The notes: generated by a model from the sequence alone, not told the origin. DNA of 64,000 nt from Acidobacteriota bacterium (GCA_016213735.1 JACQZU010000014.1:248001-312000); one strand, 5' to 3'; shown: positions 34,538-43,529, counted from the first letter of the stretch. A program made the numbers and translations.

Positions 34538-34990
34538 TCACAATCCGAACTGCCGCAGGTGGTGGTCCGCGTGGCGCCACGCCCAGGTCTTCCAGTCCTC
34601 CGGGCTCATGGCGCTCTTCAGGACAGGGTGCCAATCGGGAAGGGCGGGGGCGGTGGCCTCCGCCAGGCGCCGGAGGCTCCGCAGGAGTCGATCCCGGTCG
34701 GCCTCGAATTCCCCGGGCCGGCTTCCATCCTGCCGGGGATCCACCGCCGGAAGGGTCTTCACGCCTCTGGGCCAGGGAATGGGTGAGCGCAGGACCAGCC
34801 ATTTGTAGATGGGACGGTTCGGACCCGTCCGGTTCCCCGGGCGGGCCAGCACCATCTCGTTCGAGTCGGCCAGATGGCAGAGCATCTCCCCGGGTGACAG
34901 GGAGCCCCAGCGGCCGGGGGTATCGCGTCGGAGCAGCCCCAGACGCGCCTCCAGGCGCTGCAGGTCTCGCGGATCGGAAAGGGTGGGCAT
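34538..34990 (-). CDS. DinB-like / DUF1569 four-helix protein
   Basis: A 150-residue helical protein. SLSPGEMLCHLADSNEMVL and WAWRHADHHLRQFG give the His triad arrangement of DinB/YfiT metal-dependent thiol enzymes, and the Trp-rich middle (KWLVLRSPIPWPRGVKTLP) fits DUF1569. Start ATG 34990 (MPTLSDPRDLQRLE). DinB-fold proteins often use bacillithiol or mycothiol. No thiol pathway was seen nearby apart from the GCS-like fusion at 0.8-3.6 kb. Confidence 0.75.
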   Translation of the reverse strand: MPTLSDPRDLQRLEARLGLLRRDTPGRWGSLSPGEMLCHLADSNEMVLARPGNRTGPNRPIYKWLVLRSPIPWPRGVKTLPAVDPRQDGSRPGEFEADRDRLLRSLRRLAEATAPALPDWHPVLKSAMSPEDWKTWAWRHADHHLRQFGL

Positions 34991-35030
34991 GGGAAGGCTC
35001 CAGGTGAGATCCAACGGGGAAGGCGCGGCT

Positions 35031-35672
35031 TCACGTCCCCACGACGAGCGCGAGGACGTAGAAGAGGAGGGCGAGGAGGGAGCCCCGCAGGGGGATGCTG
35101 AACCAGTAGCGCCAGGAGAGGAACGCGTAGGCACAGAGGGTCAAGAAGCCGAGGAGGAGAAGAAAAGGTGACTGGAAGAGGATTCCGGGGGAGCAGACCG
35201 CGAGGTACCCGTAGACGGAACCGAAGAGCAGGATGCCCAGGCTGTGGCTGGCGTTGAACCCGATCCAGGCCCGCCAGACGGATGTCTGACTTGTGAGACG
35301 GAGGCAATCCTGCGCCATGCGCTGCTGGAGATCGGGATCCCTTGGATGCAGCTTGGATCCCCGGAAAGTGAAGACCAGGTGAAACAGACCTAGAAGGAAA
35401 AGGATCAGGGCGCTCGCCGCGACCAGGGCCGAGGAAACTGTCCAGGAAGGCGGGGGCGGGGGGCTGAACTGCAGCCCCCCGCCCCCCGATCCTGACAGGC
35501 CCGTGAGCAGGCCCCAGGTCACGGGTCGGACTGGTCCGAGCAGGAGCGGTCTCGACCCGCAGCAGGGTGATTGGGGGTTGGGGGTCGGCGCGGGCACCTC
35601 GGGGCTCCTGGGCGAGATGGGAGAGGAATGAAAAAGGGAAGGACGGTTTCGCGCGGAACCGGGGGAATTCAT
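35031..35672 (-). CDS. Integral membrane protein (LIC_13387-like)
   Basis: About 213 residues if translation starts at ATG 35672, which overlaps the amidase stop as ATGA. The first 75 residues are Pro/Ser-rich and poorly conserved-looking, so an internal GTG at 35522 (163 residues) is a possible real start. The core has four membrane helices (ALVAASALILFLLGLFHLVF, GFNASHSLGILLFGSVYGYL, SPFLLLLGFLTLCAYAFL, LRGSLLALLFYVLALVVG). The segment WIGFNASHSLG matches a family of small leptospiral-type membrane proteins of unknown role. Confidence 0.68.
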   Translation of the reverse strand: MNSPGSARNRPSLFHSSPISPRSPEVPAPTPNPQSPCCGSRPLLLGPVRPVTWGLLTGLSGSGGGGLQFSPPPPPSWTVSSALVAASALILFLLGLFHLVFTFRGSKLHPRDPDLQQRMAQDCLRLTSQTSVWRAWIGFNASHSLGILLFGSVYGYLAVCSPGILFQSPFLLLLGFLTLCAYAFLSWRYWFSIPLRGSLLALLFYVLALVVGT

Positions 35673-37174
35673 GGGTGCCCTTTGAGAGCCGGGGGCACCC
35701 GATTGGCCCAGGGCCGCGCGGCCTCCAGCTGCGCCGACAACCGGAAGAGAAGGCCATCCATTCCGTAGGCGGCAGTGAACAGCGTCCCAATGGGGAGGTG
35801 CTGGTCGTTCCAACAAAGGGGGATGTTGGCCGAGGGAAGTCCGAGGGCGCTCCCGAGGGGCGTGAAGGGATAGAAGCGGAACTGGGCATCGCTCACGATG
35901 CGGTGGATCGAGCGGGGGGGTTTCACCAGGCACCCCAGCCTCCCCGAGGCCAGGACCCGTGTGGCCAGGGCGGCCGCCCCCCTGGGCTTGAACGAGGCGT
36001 GGGGTACGGGCGGGCGGCTCAGGGTGGGGGTGAGAAGAACATCGAATTTCCTGAAGAATCCAGACATCGTGGCTCCCAGGGCCCGGATTCCGGAGAAGGC
36101 CTGGTTCACGAGGTCGCCCCTGCACTGATCACTGAAGAGCTTCATGACGGCGGTGGATGGTTCGAGATCGTCCCACGTGATGGTCCTCTGGGCGTAGCGA
36201 GGAAGCTGTCGGAAAAACGCCGAGGTGATGGCTCCGTTCGCGATCAGCCAATCCCGGGCGAATTCCAACGGTTTCACCGGAAGGACAACTTCCTCGACCC
36301 GGTGACCCAGGCCGGAGAGGAGCCGGGCCGCGTCGTGGACGGCCGCGATGCATTCGGGATGGACGTCCCCCGGCAGGGGAGGCGAGGTCGCGAAGGCGAT
36401 GCGCAGCGGCCCGGGGGGAGTCGCCGCCTCCTCCGCGAAGGGGCGAATCGGCGCCGGGGGGCCCGGGAGCGCGCTCTCGAAGGCCCCGCAGGTCGCATCA
36501 AGCAGAGCGGCGCTGTCCCGCACGCTTCGCGTGATCGCGTGGGCGCAGAGGAACTCCACGTCCCCGCCGGGCGGCTCCCCGAGGGGGGTGCGCCCGTGGG
36601 TCGGCTTGAATCCGAACACGCCGCAACATCCGGCGGGTATCCGGATCGAGCCCGCGATGTCCGAACCCCCGGCCATGGGGACCATCCGGGTGGCCACGGC
36701 CACAGCGGACCCGCCGCTGGAGCCTCCGCAGGTGATTCCTGGCCGCCAAGGGTTTTCGGTGGGGCCGTAGAGCTCAGGCTCCGTGACGGCCGAGAGAGAG
36801 AATTCGGGAGTGTTCGTGGCCCCCAGGGGCACCAGTCCAGCCTTCTTGTAGCGGGCGACCAGAAGACTGTCGTGGTCGGAAACGTAGTCGGCCAGGGCGC
36901 GGTTCCCTTGGGTCAGGGGAACGCCCTCGCAGAAGAACGGATCCGCGTTCTTGACCAGGAAGGGCACTCCCGTGAACGGCCCCTCGGGCAGACCTTTCGT
37001 CAGGGCTGCGCGTGCCTGGTCGAAGGCCCGGATCACCACGGCGTTGAGATTCCCGTCGCGGGCCTCGATCCGCTCGATGGCGCACCCCAGGAGGTCAGCC
37101 GGCGAGACCTGTCGGGTCCGCACCAGTTCCGCAAGCCCGGTCGCGTCCAGGGTGTCGTATTCAGGCATGGTCAT
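35669..37174 (-). CDS. Amidase signature (AS) family hydrolase
   Basis: A 501-residue amidase. The Ser-Ser-Lys triad is readable: Lys in VPFLVKNADPF, cis-Ser in CGGSSGGSAVAVA and the nucleophile Ser in GGSDIAGSIRIPA, with TRSVRDSAALLDA and LLTPTLSRPP further on. It hydrolyses amide bonds. It resembles bacterial amidases of broad or unknown specificity rather than GatA. The ATG at 37174 overlaps the preceding hotdog gene (ATGA), and its stop overlaps the next membrane gene, so three genes form one coupled chain. Confidence 0.9.
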   Translation of the reverse strand: MTMPEYDTLDATGLAELVRTRQVSPADLLGCAIERIEARDGNLNAVVIRAFDQARAALTKGLPEGPFTGVPFLVKNADPFFCEGVPLTQGNRALADYVSDHDSLLVARYKKAGLVPLGATNTPEFSLSAVTEPELYGPTENPWRPGITCGGSSGGSAVAVATRMVPMAGGSDIAGSIRIPAGCCGVFGFKPTHGRTPLGEPPGGDVEFLCAHAITRSVRDSAALLDATCGAFESALPGPPAPIRPFAEEAATPPGPLRIAFATSPPLPGDVHPECIAAVHDAARLLSGLGHRVEEVVLPVKPLEFARDWLIANGAITSAFFRQLPRYAQRTITWDDLEPSTAVMKLFSDQCRGDLVNQAFSGIRALGATMSGFFRKFDVLLTPTLSRPPVPHASFKPRGAAALATRVLASGRLGCLVKPPRSIHRIVSDAQFRFYPFTPLGSALGLPSANIPLCWNDQHLPIGTLFTAAYGMDGLLFRLSAQLEAARPWANRVPPALKGHP

Positions 37175-38064
37175 GCGGGTGGCCTTTCCGGTCCTTCGGT
37201 CCACGTGCCAGCGATGGCGGGACGCGGGTCCCCGCCGACCCTGAGCGCGAAGTTTGTCCGCCCCTCGTCCGAGGACCATGAGAGCCGGAGGTCCCGGTCG
37301 TAGTAGACCGGCCCCTTGTACCAGACCTCCAGGAGGGAGCCCGAGCGGCCCTCCCATCCGGGCAGGCTCTCCAGGATCCGGGCCAGGGCCCGGTGCGGGT
37401 GGGAAAAAGCCCCTTGGAACCCCAGGTTTCGGGCGTAGCGGGACCACCAGTGAATGCCGTTGAAGTCCCCCGTGAGACGGCCGAACCCCAGGGCCCCTTT
37501 GTGGAGGATTCGCAGGCTCTCCTCTTCCGTGGCGGACACCCGCGGGGCCGTGGAGGATGCCACCCCCGGTCCCGCCGAACGCCCGCGCACGAGAAAGACC
37601 GTGAGGCTCTCCTGAACGGCATGGTCCCCCCGGAGCAGATGGACGCGCAGGTCCACCTCCAGGCCCTTCTCCACCTTTCGTTGTCCCGCGAACTCCGCCA
37701 CCGCCTCCAGGGGATCCTCGGCGGGCACGGCGCGGTGGATGCGGATGGAGTTGCGCACCTGCAGGATGTTCCAGATGGGGACGGGAAAGCGCGGGTGGGT
37801 CAGGAGGGCCATCATCAGCCGCATGGTCCCGGCGTGCAGGAGCACCGGGTGGGCCGCCCCGCCCTCCATGGGCCTCAATTCCCGGAGGACGGAGGGCGGG
37901 ACCAGTCGCCCCGGGATGATTCCGTGCCAGGCCCCCCGCATCGGGGGTACGAGGGGTGTGGGCATCTCCGGGCGGGGGAGGAGTGCCAGGCCCATGGAGC
38001 GAAGAACGCCTGGGGGGCCGTCGAAACTCAGGTGGACCGGGGCGGGGGCGGCGTCGCGGGTCAT
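37171..38064 (-). CDS. MaoC/hotdog-fold acyl dehydratase-like protein
   Basis: A 297-residue double-hotdog protein. The hydratase-2 signature is seen in the C-terminal half: LTGDFNGIHWWSRYARNLGFQGAFSHPHRAL (Asp and His in place of the usual D-x4-H). The N-terminal half is the degenerate partner domain. It probably hydrates enoyl-thioesters or binds acyl groups. The start is uncertain: ATG 38064 is given, and GTG 38145 would add 27 residues and run into the kinase gene. Coupled to the downstream amidase gene. Confidence 0.78.
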   Translation of the reverse strand: MTRDAAPAPVHLSFDGPPGVLRSMGLALLPRPEMPTPLVPPMRGAWHGIIPGRLVPPSVLRELRPMEGGAAHPVLLHAGTMRLMMALLTHPRFPVPIWNILQVRNSIRIHRAVPAEDPLEAVAEFAGQRKVEKGLEVDLRVHLLRGDHAVQESLTVFLVRGRSAGPGVASSTAPRVSATEEESLRILHKGALGFGRLTGDFNGIHWWSRYARNLGFQGAFSHPHRALARILESLPGWEGRSGSLLEVWYKGPVYYDRDLRLSWSSDEGRTNFALRVGGDPRPAIAGTWTEGPERPPA

Positions 38065-38098
38065 GGGGTGGGGTTGGGAAGCGACCGGGAACCCGAAC

Positions 38099-39130
38099 TC
38101 AACCCGTGGCCGCGGGCAGGCGGAGGGTGGCCCGGGTCCACTCACCCTCCCGGGTGAGGGAGAAGGAGGCCCGGCCCTTGTAGCCCAACTGGAGGCGTGC
38201 CTTCAAATTTTTCAGGCCCACCCCCGCGCCCTTCCCGGCGTCGGGATCCCAGGCACCCGTGTTCGCCACTTCGAGCAGGACTCCATCGGGCTCCCGCTGT
38301 CCGCGGATCACCACTTCGCCGCCCTCCAACCGTCCACCCAGCCCGTGCTTCACGGCGTTTTCCACCAGTGGAAGGATCAGGAGCGAAGGCGCCTGGAGGC
38401 CGTCCAGCCCTTCGTCCCACACCCAGGTCAGCCGCAGGCGGTCCCCCAGCCGGAGTGCCTCGATGGAGAGCAGTTCGGAGATCAACTGGCGCTCCTCCCC
38501 CAGGGTGGTCTCGGCCCCCTGGGACAGGTTCAGCAGCTTGCGGTAGACGCTCGACAGGCTGAGGAGGCCCTTCTCGGTGGCCGGCCAGTCCCGCCTCCCC
38601 AGCTCGGCGAAGGCGCTGAGGGCGTTGAACAGGAAGTGGGGGCTCAGCTGGGAGCGGAGAAGGTTCCACTGGGCCTCCTGGGCCTGGGCGGCAGCCTCCC
38701 GGAAGGAAGCCTGGACCTCCTCCCCGCGGGCGATGAACCACGTGATCAGGACCATCAAGGGCCATTCGATGGCTTCCTGCCACTTGAGCCAGGAGAGCCC
38801 CGGCCAGTCGTGGACCTTGGCGAGGAGGTGGGGAATGAGGAGGCTCACGACGAAGAGCAGGCCGCACCACAGGATCGACTGGAGGAGGCCCCTCAGGAAG
38901 CCGGGGTGGAAGCGGTCGTCCCCGGTGTACTGCCAGCCTGCCGGGCCAGGGAAGACGTAGGCGAACGCAAGGATGTAGGGGTAGAGGATGTCGTGGAGCC
39001 GGGCGTTGGACCAGCCCAGGGCCGAGACGAAGAAGCCCGCGAAGATGCTGCCGAAGAGAAGTCCCGGGATCCAGTACTGCCACCGCCGGGTGCGGGCGAC
39101 AATTCGGGACATGACCGCCGCTGCGCGCAT
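38099..39130 (-). CDS. LytS/YpdA-type sensor histidine kinase (second paralog)
   Basis: A 343-residue kinase closely similar along its whole length to the one at 29662. The N-terminal membrane region holds PGPAGWQYTGDDRF, the phosphoacceptor is His165 in SQLSPHFLFNALSAF, the N box is LPLVENAVKHGLGG and the G box GVGLKNLKARLQLG. There is no response regulator next to it, so it may signal through the LytTR regulator at 31394 or through one outside the window. It leads the minus-strand cluster with the hotdog and amidase genes, 34 nt apart. Confidence 0.88.
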   Translation of the reverse strand: MRAAAVMSRIVARTRRWQYWIPGLLFGSIFAGFFVSALGWSNARLHDILYPYILAFAYVFPGPAGWQYTGDDRFHPGFLRGLLQSILWCGLLFVVSLLIPHLLAKVHDWPGLSWLKWQEAIEWPLMVLITWFIARGEEVQASFREAAAQAQEAQWNLLRSQLSPHFLFNALSAFAELGRRDWPATEKGLLSLSSVYRKLLNLSQGAETTLGEERQLISELLSIEALRLGDRLRLTWVWDEGLDGLQAPSLLILPLVENAVKHGLGGRLEGGEVVIRGQREPDGVLLEVANTGAWDPDAGKGAGVGLKNLKARLQLGYKGRASFSLTREGEWTRATLRLPAATG

Positions 39131-39256
39131 GGGGACCTATCCGTTCTCGTCCATCATGGCCTCATTGAAGCACCCCGGGGCCCGGGCGGCGGACCGAGCC
39201 AGCGAACTTCCCCCGGACGGGCCCGAATCCTCCGTGAGCCGGACCTGGGAGTGCCC

Positions 39257-39757
39257 TCAGTGGCGAGGGGCCAGGGACGCGATCAGCGCCTCGATCCGCC
39301 GGAGGATCGCCGCCCTCGAGGACCTGAAATCCTGGGTCGCGGGCGGGATGTCGTTCCAGGTTTCGGCCCGGATGCCCCCTGGACTGGGCAGGCTCTCCAC
39401 AGGCAGGTTGAGACAAATGACCCGGCGGGCGTCCTTCAGGTCGGCGGCCGTCACCTTCGCAGGACGGAACTTCCCCACCTCGAGGCCATCCTCTCCGAGC
39501 CCCTCGGCGACGGGCCCGGGCACCTTGTCGCTGTCGGGATCGGTGCCTCGGGCGATGGCCCGCACGCTCAGGCCCTTCCGGGCGGCCAGTTGGTTGAAAT
39601 AGGCCGCCGCCATGACGCTTTTCACATTGCCGTGTTCGCAAATGAAGAGGACTTTCCCACTTCGGGGCAAGGGGGTCGCCCTCTCCTCTGCCCTCAACCC
39701 CAGGGCACACAAGAGCGCGGCCAAACCGACAAGGGAATTGAAGATGGGGGCAAGCAT
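39257..39757 (-). CDS. Secreted low-molecular-weight-phosphatase/arsenate-reductase-like protein
   Basis: A 166-residue protein with signal peptide MLAPIFNSLVGLAALLCALGLRA, then an LMW-PTP fold: VLFICEHGNVKSVMAAAYFNQ is the phosphate loop and RAIARGTDPDSDKVPGPVAEGL the next conserved segment. In classical members the loop is C-x5-R-S/T. Here the position of the Arg is Lys (CEHGNVKS). It may bind a phosphate- or arsenate-like anion without normal catalysis, or be a variant enzyme. ATG 39757 has AGGG 5 nt upstream. An upstream GTG (39796) would precede the signal peptide oddly. Confidence 0.75.
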   Translation of the reverse strand: MLAPIFNSLVGLAALLCALGLRAEERATPLPRSGKVLFICEHGNVKSVMAAAYFNQLAARKGLSVRAIARGTDPDSDKVPGPVAEGLGEDGLEVGKFRPAKVTAADLKDARRVICLNLPVESLPSPGGIRAETWNDIPPATQDFRSSRAAILRRIEALIASLAPRH

Positions 39758-39800
39758 TCGGCCCTGCAGGGCAGGACAGATGAACACCGGTCCCACCGGA

Positions 39801-40529
39801 TCAGGCCGGGGAGCGGAAGGGTCCCACCGCCGCGAACTCCTCCAGGTCCTCGCCCTCCATTCCGCCGCAGGCTTGCAGGACGGGCTCCCGCAGACGCCGC
39901 TTGGTGATCCGGTAGGCCTCCGCGTCGAGTCGGGCCAGGCGGGTGGCCTGGTCCAGGGCCAGGGCGAGCAGGGCGTCCGGGGAGGTGGCGAGGTCGTGGG
40001 TGATCCCCCGGCGGTGGGTGAGGGCGGGATCCATGATCTCCGCGTGGAGCAGGACCTCGGTGTGGAAGCGGGGAGGCACGGCGTGGGAGCATTGGGCCAC
40101 GATCCAGCGCGGGAGGGGGATCCCGATGGCCACCTCGTTGAGCCCGAACTTGAGGTGTTCGTCCTGGAGGGCGAAGCGGAGGTCCCCCGCCAGGTAGAGG
40201 ATCATGCCCGCCGCCAGGGCGTGGCCCCCCGCGGCGCACACCACGGGCGCCGGGAAAATGAAGACCCGCTGCATGAGCCGGGAGAAGGCCTGGAGGGTGG
40301 CCTTCAGGTCCGGCCCCGGCAGGGCGGGCAGGGTCTTGAGGTCCAGGCCGCCGCTGAACATCCCCTCCCGGCCGGTGAGGACCAGGGCCCGGACCCGGTC
40401 GGCCTCGGCGCGGTCCAGAGCCTCCTGGAACTGCCCGATGAATTCGTCCTGGATGGCGTTGGCCTTTCGGTCGTCCATGCGAATGAGGCCCAGGCCGGCC
40501 TGGCGCTCGTAGAAGATCTTCTGGGACAT
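39801..40529 (-). CDS. Crotonase/enoyl-CoA hydratase family protein
   Basis: A 242-residue crotonase-fold protein. The oxyanion-hole segments are FSGGLDLKTLPAL and CAAGGHALAAGMILYLAGDLRFA. The classic catalytic Glu positions are not obviously kept (GLNEVAIGIPLPR has one Glu). It acts on acyl-CoA but the reaction is uncertain. ATG 40529. No partner acyl-CoA gene is adjacent. The 269 bp upstream (40530-40798) contain no gene or motif that I recognise. Confidence 0.82.
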   Translation of the reverse strand: MSQKIFYERQAGLGLIRMDDRKANAIQDEFIGQFQEALDRAEADRVRALVLTGREGMFSGGLDLKTLPALPGPDLKATLQAFSRLMQRVFIFPAPVVCAAGGHALAAGMILYLAGDLRFALQDEHLKFGLNEVAIGIPLPRWIVAQCSHAVPPRFHTEVLLHAEIMDPALTHRRGITHDLATSPDALLALALDQATRLARLDAEAYRITKRRLREPVLQACGGMEGEDLEEFAAVGPFRSPA

Positions 40530-40798
40530 GGGGCCTCCAGGAAGGGGACGAAGGGCGGGGCGTCCAGGCTGCATCGGAGCTGATCGTCCATGGTGGTGGT
40601 CCAAGGTCCGGCCATCAACCCCCGGCCCCGCGAGTGGTGCGGCCCTGGTCCCGACCGGTACCCGATCGCAGCCGAGTCATCCCCACCCCCGGGGAGGCCC
40701 CCTTGGAGGGCCGGGGGTACCGCTCGCGATGGGGTCGTGGAAACCACGGGGCCGATCTGCGATGACTGGAAGCACCTTTCCGGATGCCCGGGAGTTTC

Positions 40799-41197
40799 AT
40801 GTCACCCAGTCGCCACGCCCGCCTCCTCTTCCAGGCCCTTGCGGTGTGGGGGTTGTTCTGGCTTGGAGGCTTTCCGGACTACTACCGGCAGTACCCCGAT
40901 TCGGGGATGGCCGTATTCTGCGTGCTGCTCAGCGTGGGGATCAGCCTGGGGGCCCTTCTCACCCTGAGGAAAGGTCCCCCTGGAAGGCGGCTCCGTCGGG
41001 CCTTCTGGATTGCCTTCTACTACACCGTTCCCTTCGCCGTGCTGGACGGGTGGTACTGCGGGATCCACCTGGGGCACGGCGGGGCCTTCCTCGGGCGCTA
41101 CTGGTACCTCACCGTGTTCTACCTGACGCCCTGGCTGACTTTTCTCCCGACCGCCCTGGTGCTGAACCGTCCGGCGGCAGGGAAGAGACCCGAATGA
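40799..41197 (+). CDS. Small integral membrane protein
   Basis: A 132-residue protein with three or four helices (LLFQALAVWGLFWLGGF, GMAVFCVLLSVGISLGALL, AFWIAFYYTVPFAVLDGWY, LTVFYLTPWLTFLPTALVL). It resembles small DUF membrane proteins with no assigned role. ATG 40799 is preferred over 40784 because GGGAG precedes it. Next gene is another membrane protein 23 nt downstream, likely co-transcribed. Confidence 0.7.
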   Translation: MSPSRHARLLFQALAVWGLFWLGGFPDYYRQYPDSGMAVFCVLLSVGISLGALLTLRKGPPGRRLRRAFWIAFYYTVPFAVLDGWYCGIHLGHGGAFLGRYWYLTVFYLTPWLTFLPTALVLNRPAAGKRPE

Positions 41198-41220
41198 CCC
41201 GCACCCTGCAAAGGAGACCC

Positions 41221-41643
41221 ATGGACACCTCGTTGCGCATCGGACGCATCAACCTCCTGGCCGGCATCCTGGGGATGCTGGCCGCCGCCCTCGGGGGCAT
41301 GGCCCTGGGCATGACCTTCGACCAGTACGCCGTCCGGGGAGGAGACCATGTCCTTTCCCTGGCCCGCTTCTACCTGCGGGAGGGGCACTCCCACGGCATG
41401 CCCATCGCCCTCTTCAACCTCCTCCTGGCCTCCCTGGTGGACCGCATGGCGGCCTCCGACCGGGTGAAGCGGGTCTGCGCCTGGAGCGGGGTGGCGGCCT
41501 TCCTCCTGCCCCTGGGGCTGGCCGCGAAGGGCGCCGCGGGTGCGCCGGCCCAGTTCCCGCCCCTCGGGCTGCTCGGGGTGATCGGACTGTTGATCTGCCT
41601 CGGAAGCCTGCTGGGGGGCTTCCTCCGTGGCCGGAAGGATTGA
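41221..41643 (+). CDS. Small integral membrane protein
   Basis: A 140-residue protein with four helices, including INLLAGILGMLAAALGGMAL and HGMPIALFNLLLASLVDRM. Conserved-looking His residues (REGHSHGMP) resemble DUF membrane proteins of cytochrome-oxidase neighbourhoods, but no family is claimed. AAGGAG lies 5 nt before ATG 41221. An upstream ATG at 41194, overlapping the previous stop, is possible. Confidence 0.72.
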   Translation: MDTSLRIGRINLLAGILGMLAAALGGMALGMTFDQYAVRGGDHVLSLARFYLREGHSHGMPIALFNLLLASLVDRMAASDRVKRVCAWSGVAAFLLPLGLAAKGAAGAPAQFPPLGLLGVIGLLICLGSLLGGFLRGRKD

Positions 41644-41691
41644 TCTCCCCCGGCGTGGGGAGCCAGGATTCCACTGCTCCCCCGATCCGGG

Positions 41692-43146
41692 CTAGAGCCC
41701 CTCCTCCAGGATCGCCTCCGCGGCGAAGACCCCGGACCAGCCGGCGCTGACCACCCCGAAGCCGGGCCAGGTGGTCTGGCCCGCCTGGAACAGTCCCCGG
41801 ATGGGTGTCCGGCAGGGAAACAGGGCCCCGGGGCCTGCCGCGGGTGAAAGCCCGTAGAGGGCGCCCGCGAACAGGTGCAGGTCGTCCCGGAATTCCCGCG
41901 GGCTGAGGATCCGCCGAACGGCGACCTTGGGCGAGGACTCCCCGGACACGGCCTCCAGGGCCGCCCGGGCCACCCCTTCCTTCCGTGCCTCGTCCCACTG
42001 GTCCGGGGCCAGGTCCTGCGGGATGGAGGGAAAGATCTCGACGATGCTTCCCCCCTGGGGTGCGAGCTCGGGCAGGGTCACGGTGGGAACCGACCAGGTG
42101 ACCCAGGGAGTTGGTCGGGATGCGCCCCGGAAAATCTCCCCCTGGTCGCGGAGCCAGGGCAGCACCGCGTGGATGTGGCTGCGGGCCTCGACGGGGTCGG
42201 GCAGGCCGAGCTGCAGGACAAAGCCCCGATGAGAGAGGGGCGCCCGGTTCACCCTCCGGCGCAGACGAGGGGGGACCGCGGAAGCGGGAAGCAGGGTCTC
42301 GCAGGTGTGCATCCCGCTGAGGGTCGAAATCACCGCGTCGGCCTCCACGGGCCCATCCGGGACCTCCAGCCCCCGGACCCGACCATCCTCCACCAGGAGC
42401 TTTCGGACTGGGGTCTGGAGGTGGATGTGCCCACCGGTCTCCCTGACCTTCTCCGCCAGGGCCTCCGGAAGACGGCCCATCCCCCCTTCCGGGATGTGAA
42501 GCCCGTCCCGTAGCATGGAGGCCAGGCCCAGCAGGGCGGTCGCGGGCATTCGATCCGGGGGAACCCCCGCGTACAGCAGCGATCCCCCCAGGGCTCCCTG
42601 GACCGCCCTGCTGCTGAAATGCCTCTCGAGGCCTGCGGCGGCGGTCCCCATCAGCCTAGGCAAGTGCCGCCAGCCCCGGGCGAGGAACCTGCCCATGGAA
42701 AAGGGGTGGGGCAGCAGGTCTTCCGCGAAATCGTCCAGCATCGGTCCCCAGGCGGCCAGGAAGGCGGCCAGTTCGGCGCGGTTCCGGTACGACGCCTTGG
42801 CCCCAGGATGCGGGAGGATGGACAGCTCGGGCCCCTCCCCGACCTCGATCCGGGTCCCGTCGGGCAGGACCGTGGACTGGAGCGCCACGATCCGGCGCAG
42901 GGGGAGCGCGGTTCCGGGGTCCAGCCCCAGCCGGGCGAGGAGCCGCTCCAGCAGGCCGGGCATGGCGAGGTACAGCGCGCCGTCATTGAACGTGTACCCC
43001 CCGATGCGCGAAGTGGCGCAGCACCCGCCTACCTTGGCGCCCGCCTCGAACAGGTGCACCTGAACGCCGTTCCGCGAGAGCAGACAGGCGGCGGCGAGCC
43101 CCGACACGCCGGCGCCGACGATGGCCACGGAGCGGTCATTTCCCAT
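41692..43146 (-). CDS. FAD-dependent phytoene desaturase-like oxidoreductase
   Basis: A 484-residue flavoprotein of the CrtI/CrtD/CrtO and carotenoid isomerase group. The N-terminal dinucleotide fold VAIVGAGVSGLAAACLLSRNG is followed by the HLFEAGAKVGGCCATS FAD segment. The C-terminus has the family's GLFQAGQTTWPGFGVVSAGWSGVFAAE. No other carotenoid gene is seen in the window, so a role in carotenoid or other polyene/retinol-type oxidation is inferred only. Confidence 0.88.
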   Translation of the reverse strand: MGNDRSVAIVGAGVSGLAAACLLSRNGVQVHLFEAGAKVGGCCATSRIGGYTFNDGALYLAMPGLLERLLARLGLDPGTALPLRRIVALQSTVLPDGTRIEVGEGPELSILPHPGAKASYRNRAELAAFLAAWGPMLDDFAEDLLPHPFSMGRFLARGWRHLPRLMGTAAAGLERHFSSRAVQGALGGSLLYAGVPPDRMPATALLGLASMLRDGLHIPEGGMGRLPEALAEKVRETGGHIHLQTPVRKLLVEDGRVRGLEVPDGPVEADAVISTLSGMHTCETLLPASAVPPRLRRRVNRAPLSHRGFVLQLGLPDPVEARSHIHAVLPWLRDQGEIFRGASRPTPWVTWSVPTVTLPELAPQGGSIVEIFPSIPQDLAPDQWDEARKEGVARAALEAVSGESSPKVAVRRILSPREFRDDLHLFAGALYGLSPAAGPGALFPCRTPIRGLFQAGQTTWPGFGVVSAGWSGVFAAEAILEEGL

Positions 43147-43529
43147 GGCGGGCTCCGGGGGAAATTTCGGGAAACCCGGTTTTCCGCTTCATTCGACGCA
43201 CCTCCTGCTCCAAGCACCCTGCGGGCCCGGAACGCATCACCCTAACGCCGGTGCGCGACGAAGGGGGCGTCCCGGGTCCCAGCTGACCCGGCAGGGGCCC
43301 GGAGGGTACGGAAGGGCCTCCCCATCGGGCCCGGTCGCAGGGTTCCGTGCGGGGGCCCGGGCGGTACCGTTGGCGCACTCCCGCGTTCCGTTCGGGCTGG
43401 TCCTATGGAGCGGGACCGCGGGGCTGCCTACCGTGGAGGCTGTTCGTGGTTTCTGCCCGCAGGCCGGGCGGCGTACACCCCCGAGGGCGGCGGCAGCCGG
43501 TCAACGAGCCCCGGCGGTCAGGAGAATTC
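43147..43529. other. Gene-free interval (383 bp)
   Basis: Between the divergent CrtI-like and outer-membrane-protein genes. It holds several GC-rich inverted repeats (for example GGGTCC around 43275 and CCGGGC/GCCCGG around 43350) but no ORF with coding signs, no recognised promoter and no riboswitch pattern that I could identify. Confidence 0.5.

Noticed and set aside
39257-39757. Calling this gene a bona fide arsenate reductase (arsC)
   Set aside because: The phosphate-loop Arg is replaced by Lys and the protein is exported, so the usual cytoplasmic thioredoxin-linked ArsC role is unsupported.
43147-43529. A riboswitch or small gene in the 383-bp gap
   Set aside because: I compared it by eye with cobalamin, c-di-GMP and SAM class consensus elements and saw no match. 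ORFs there lack coding signs.
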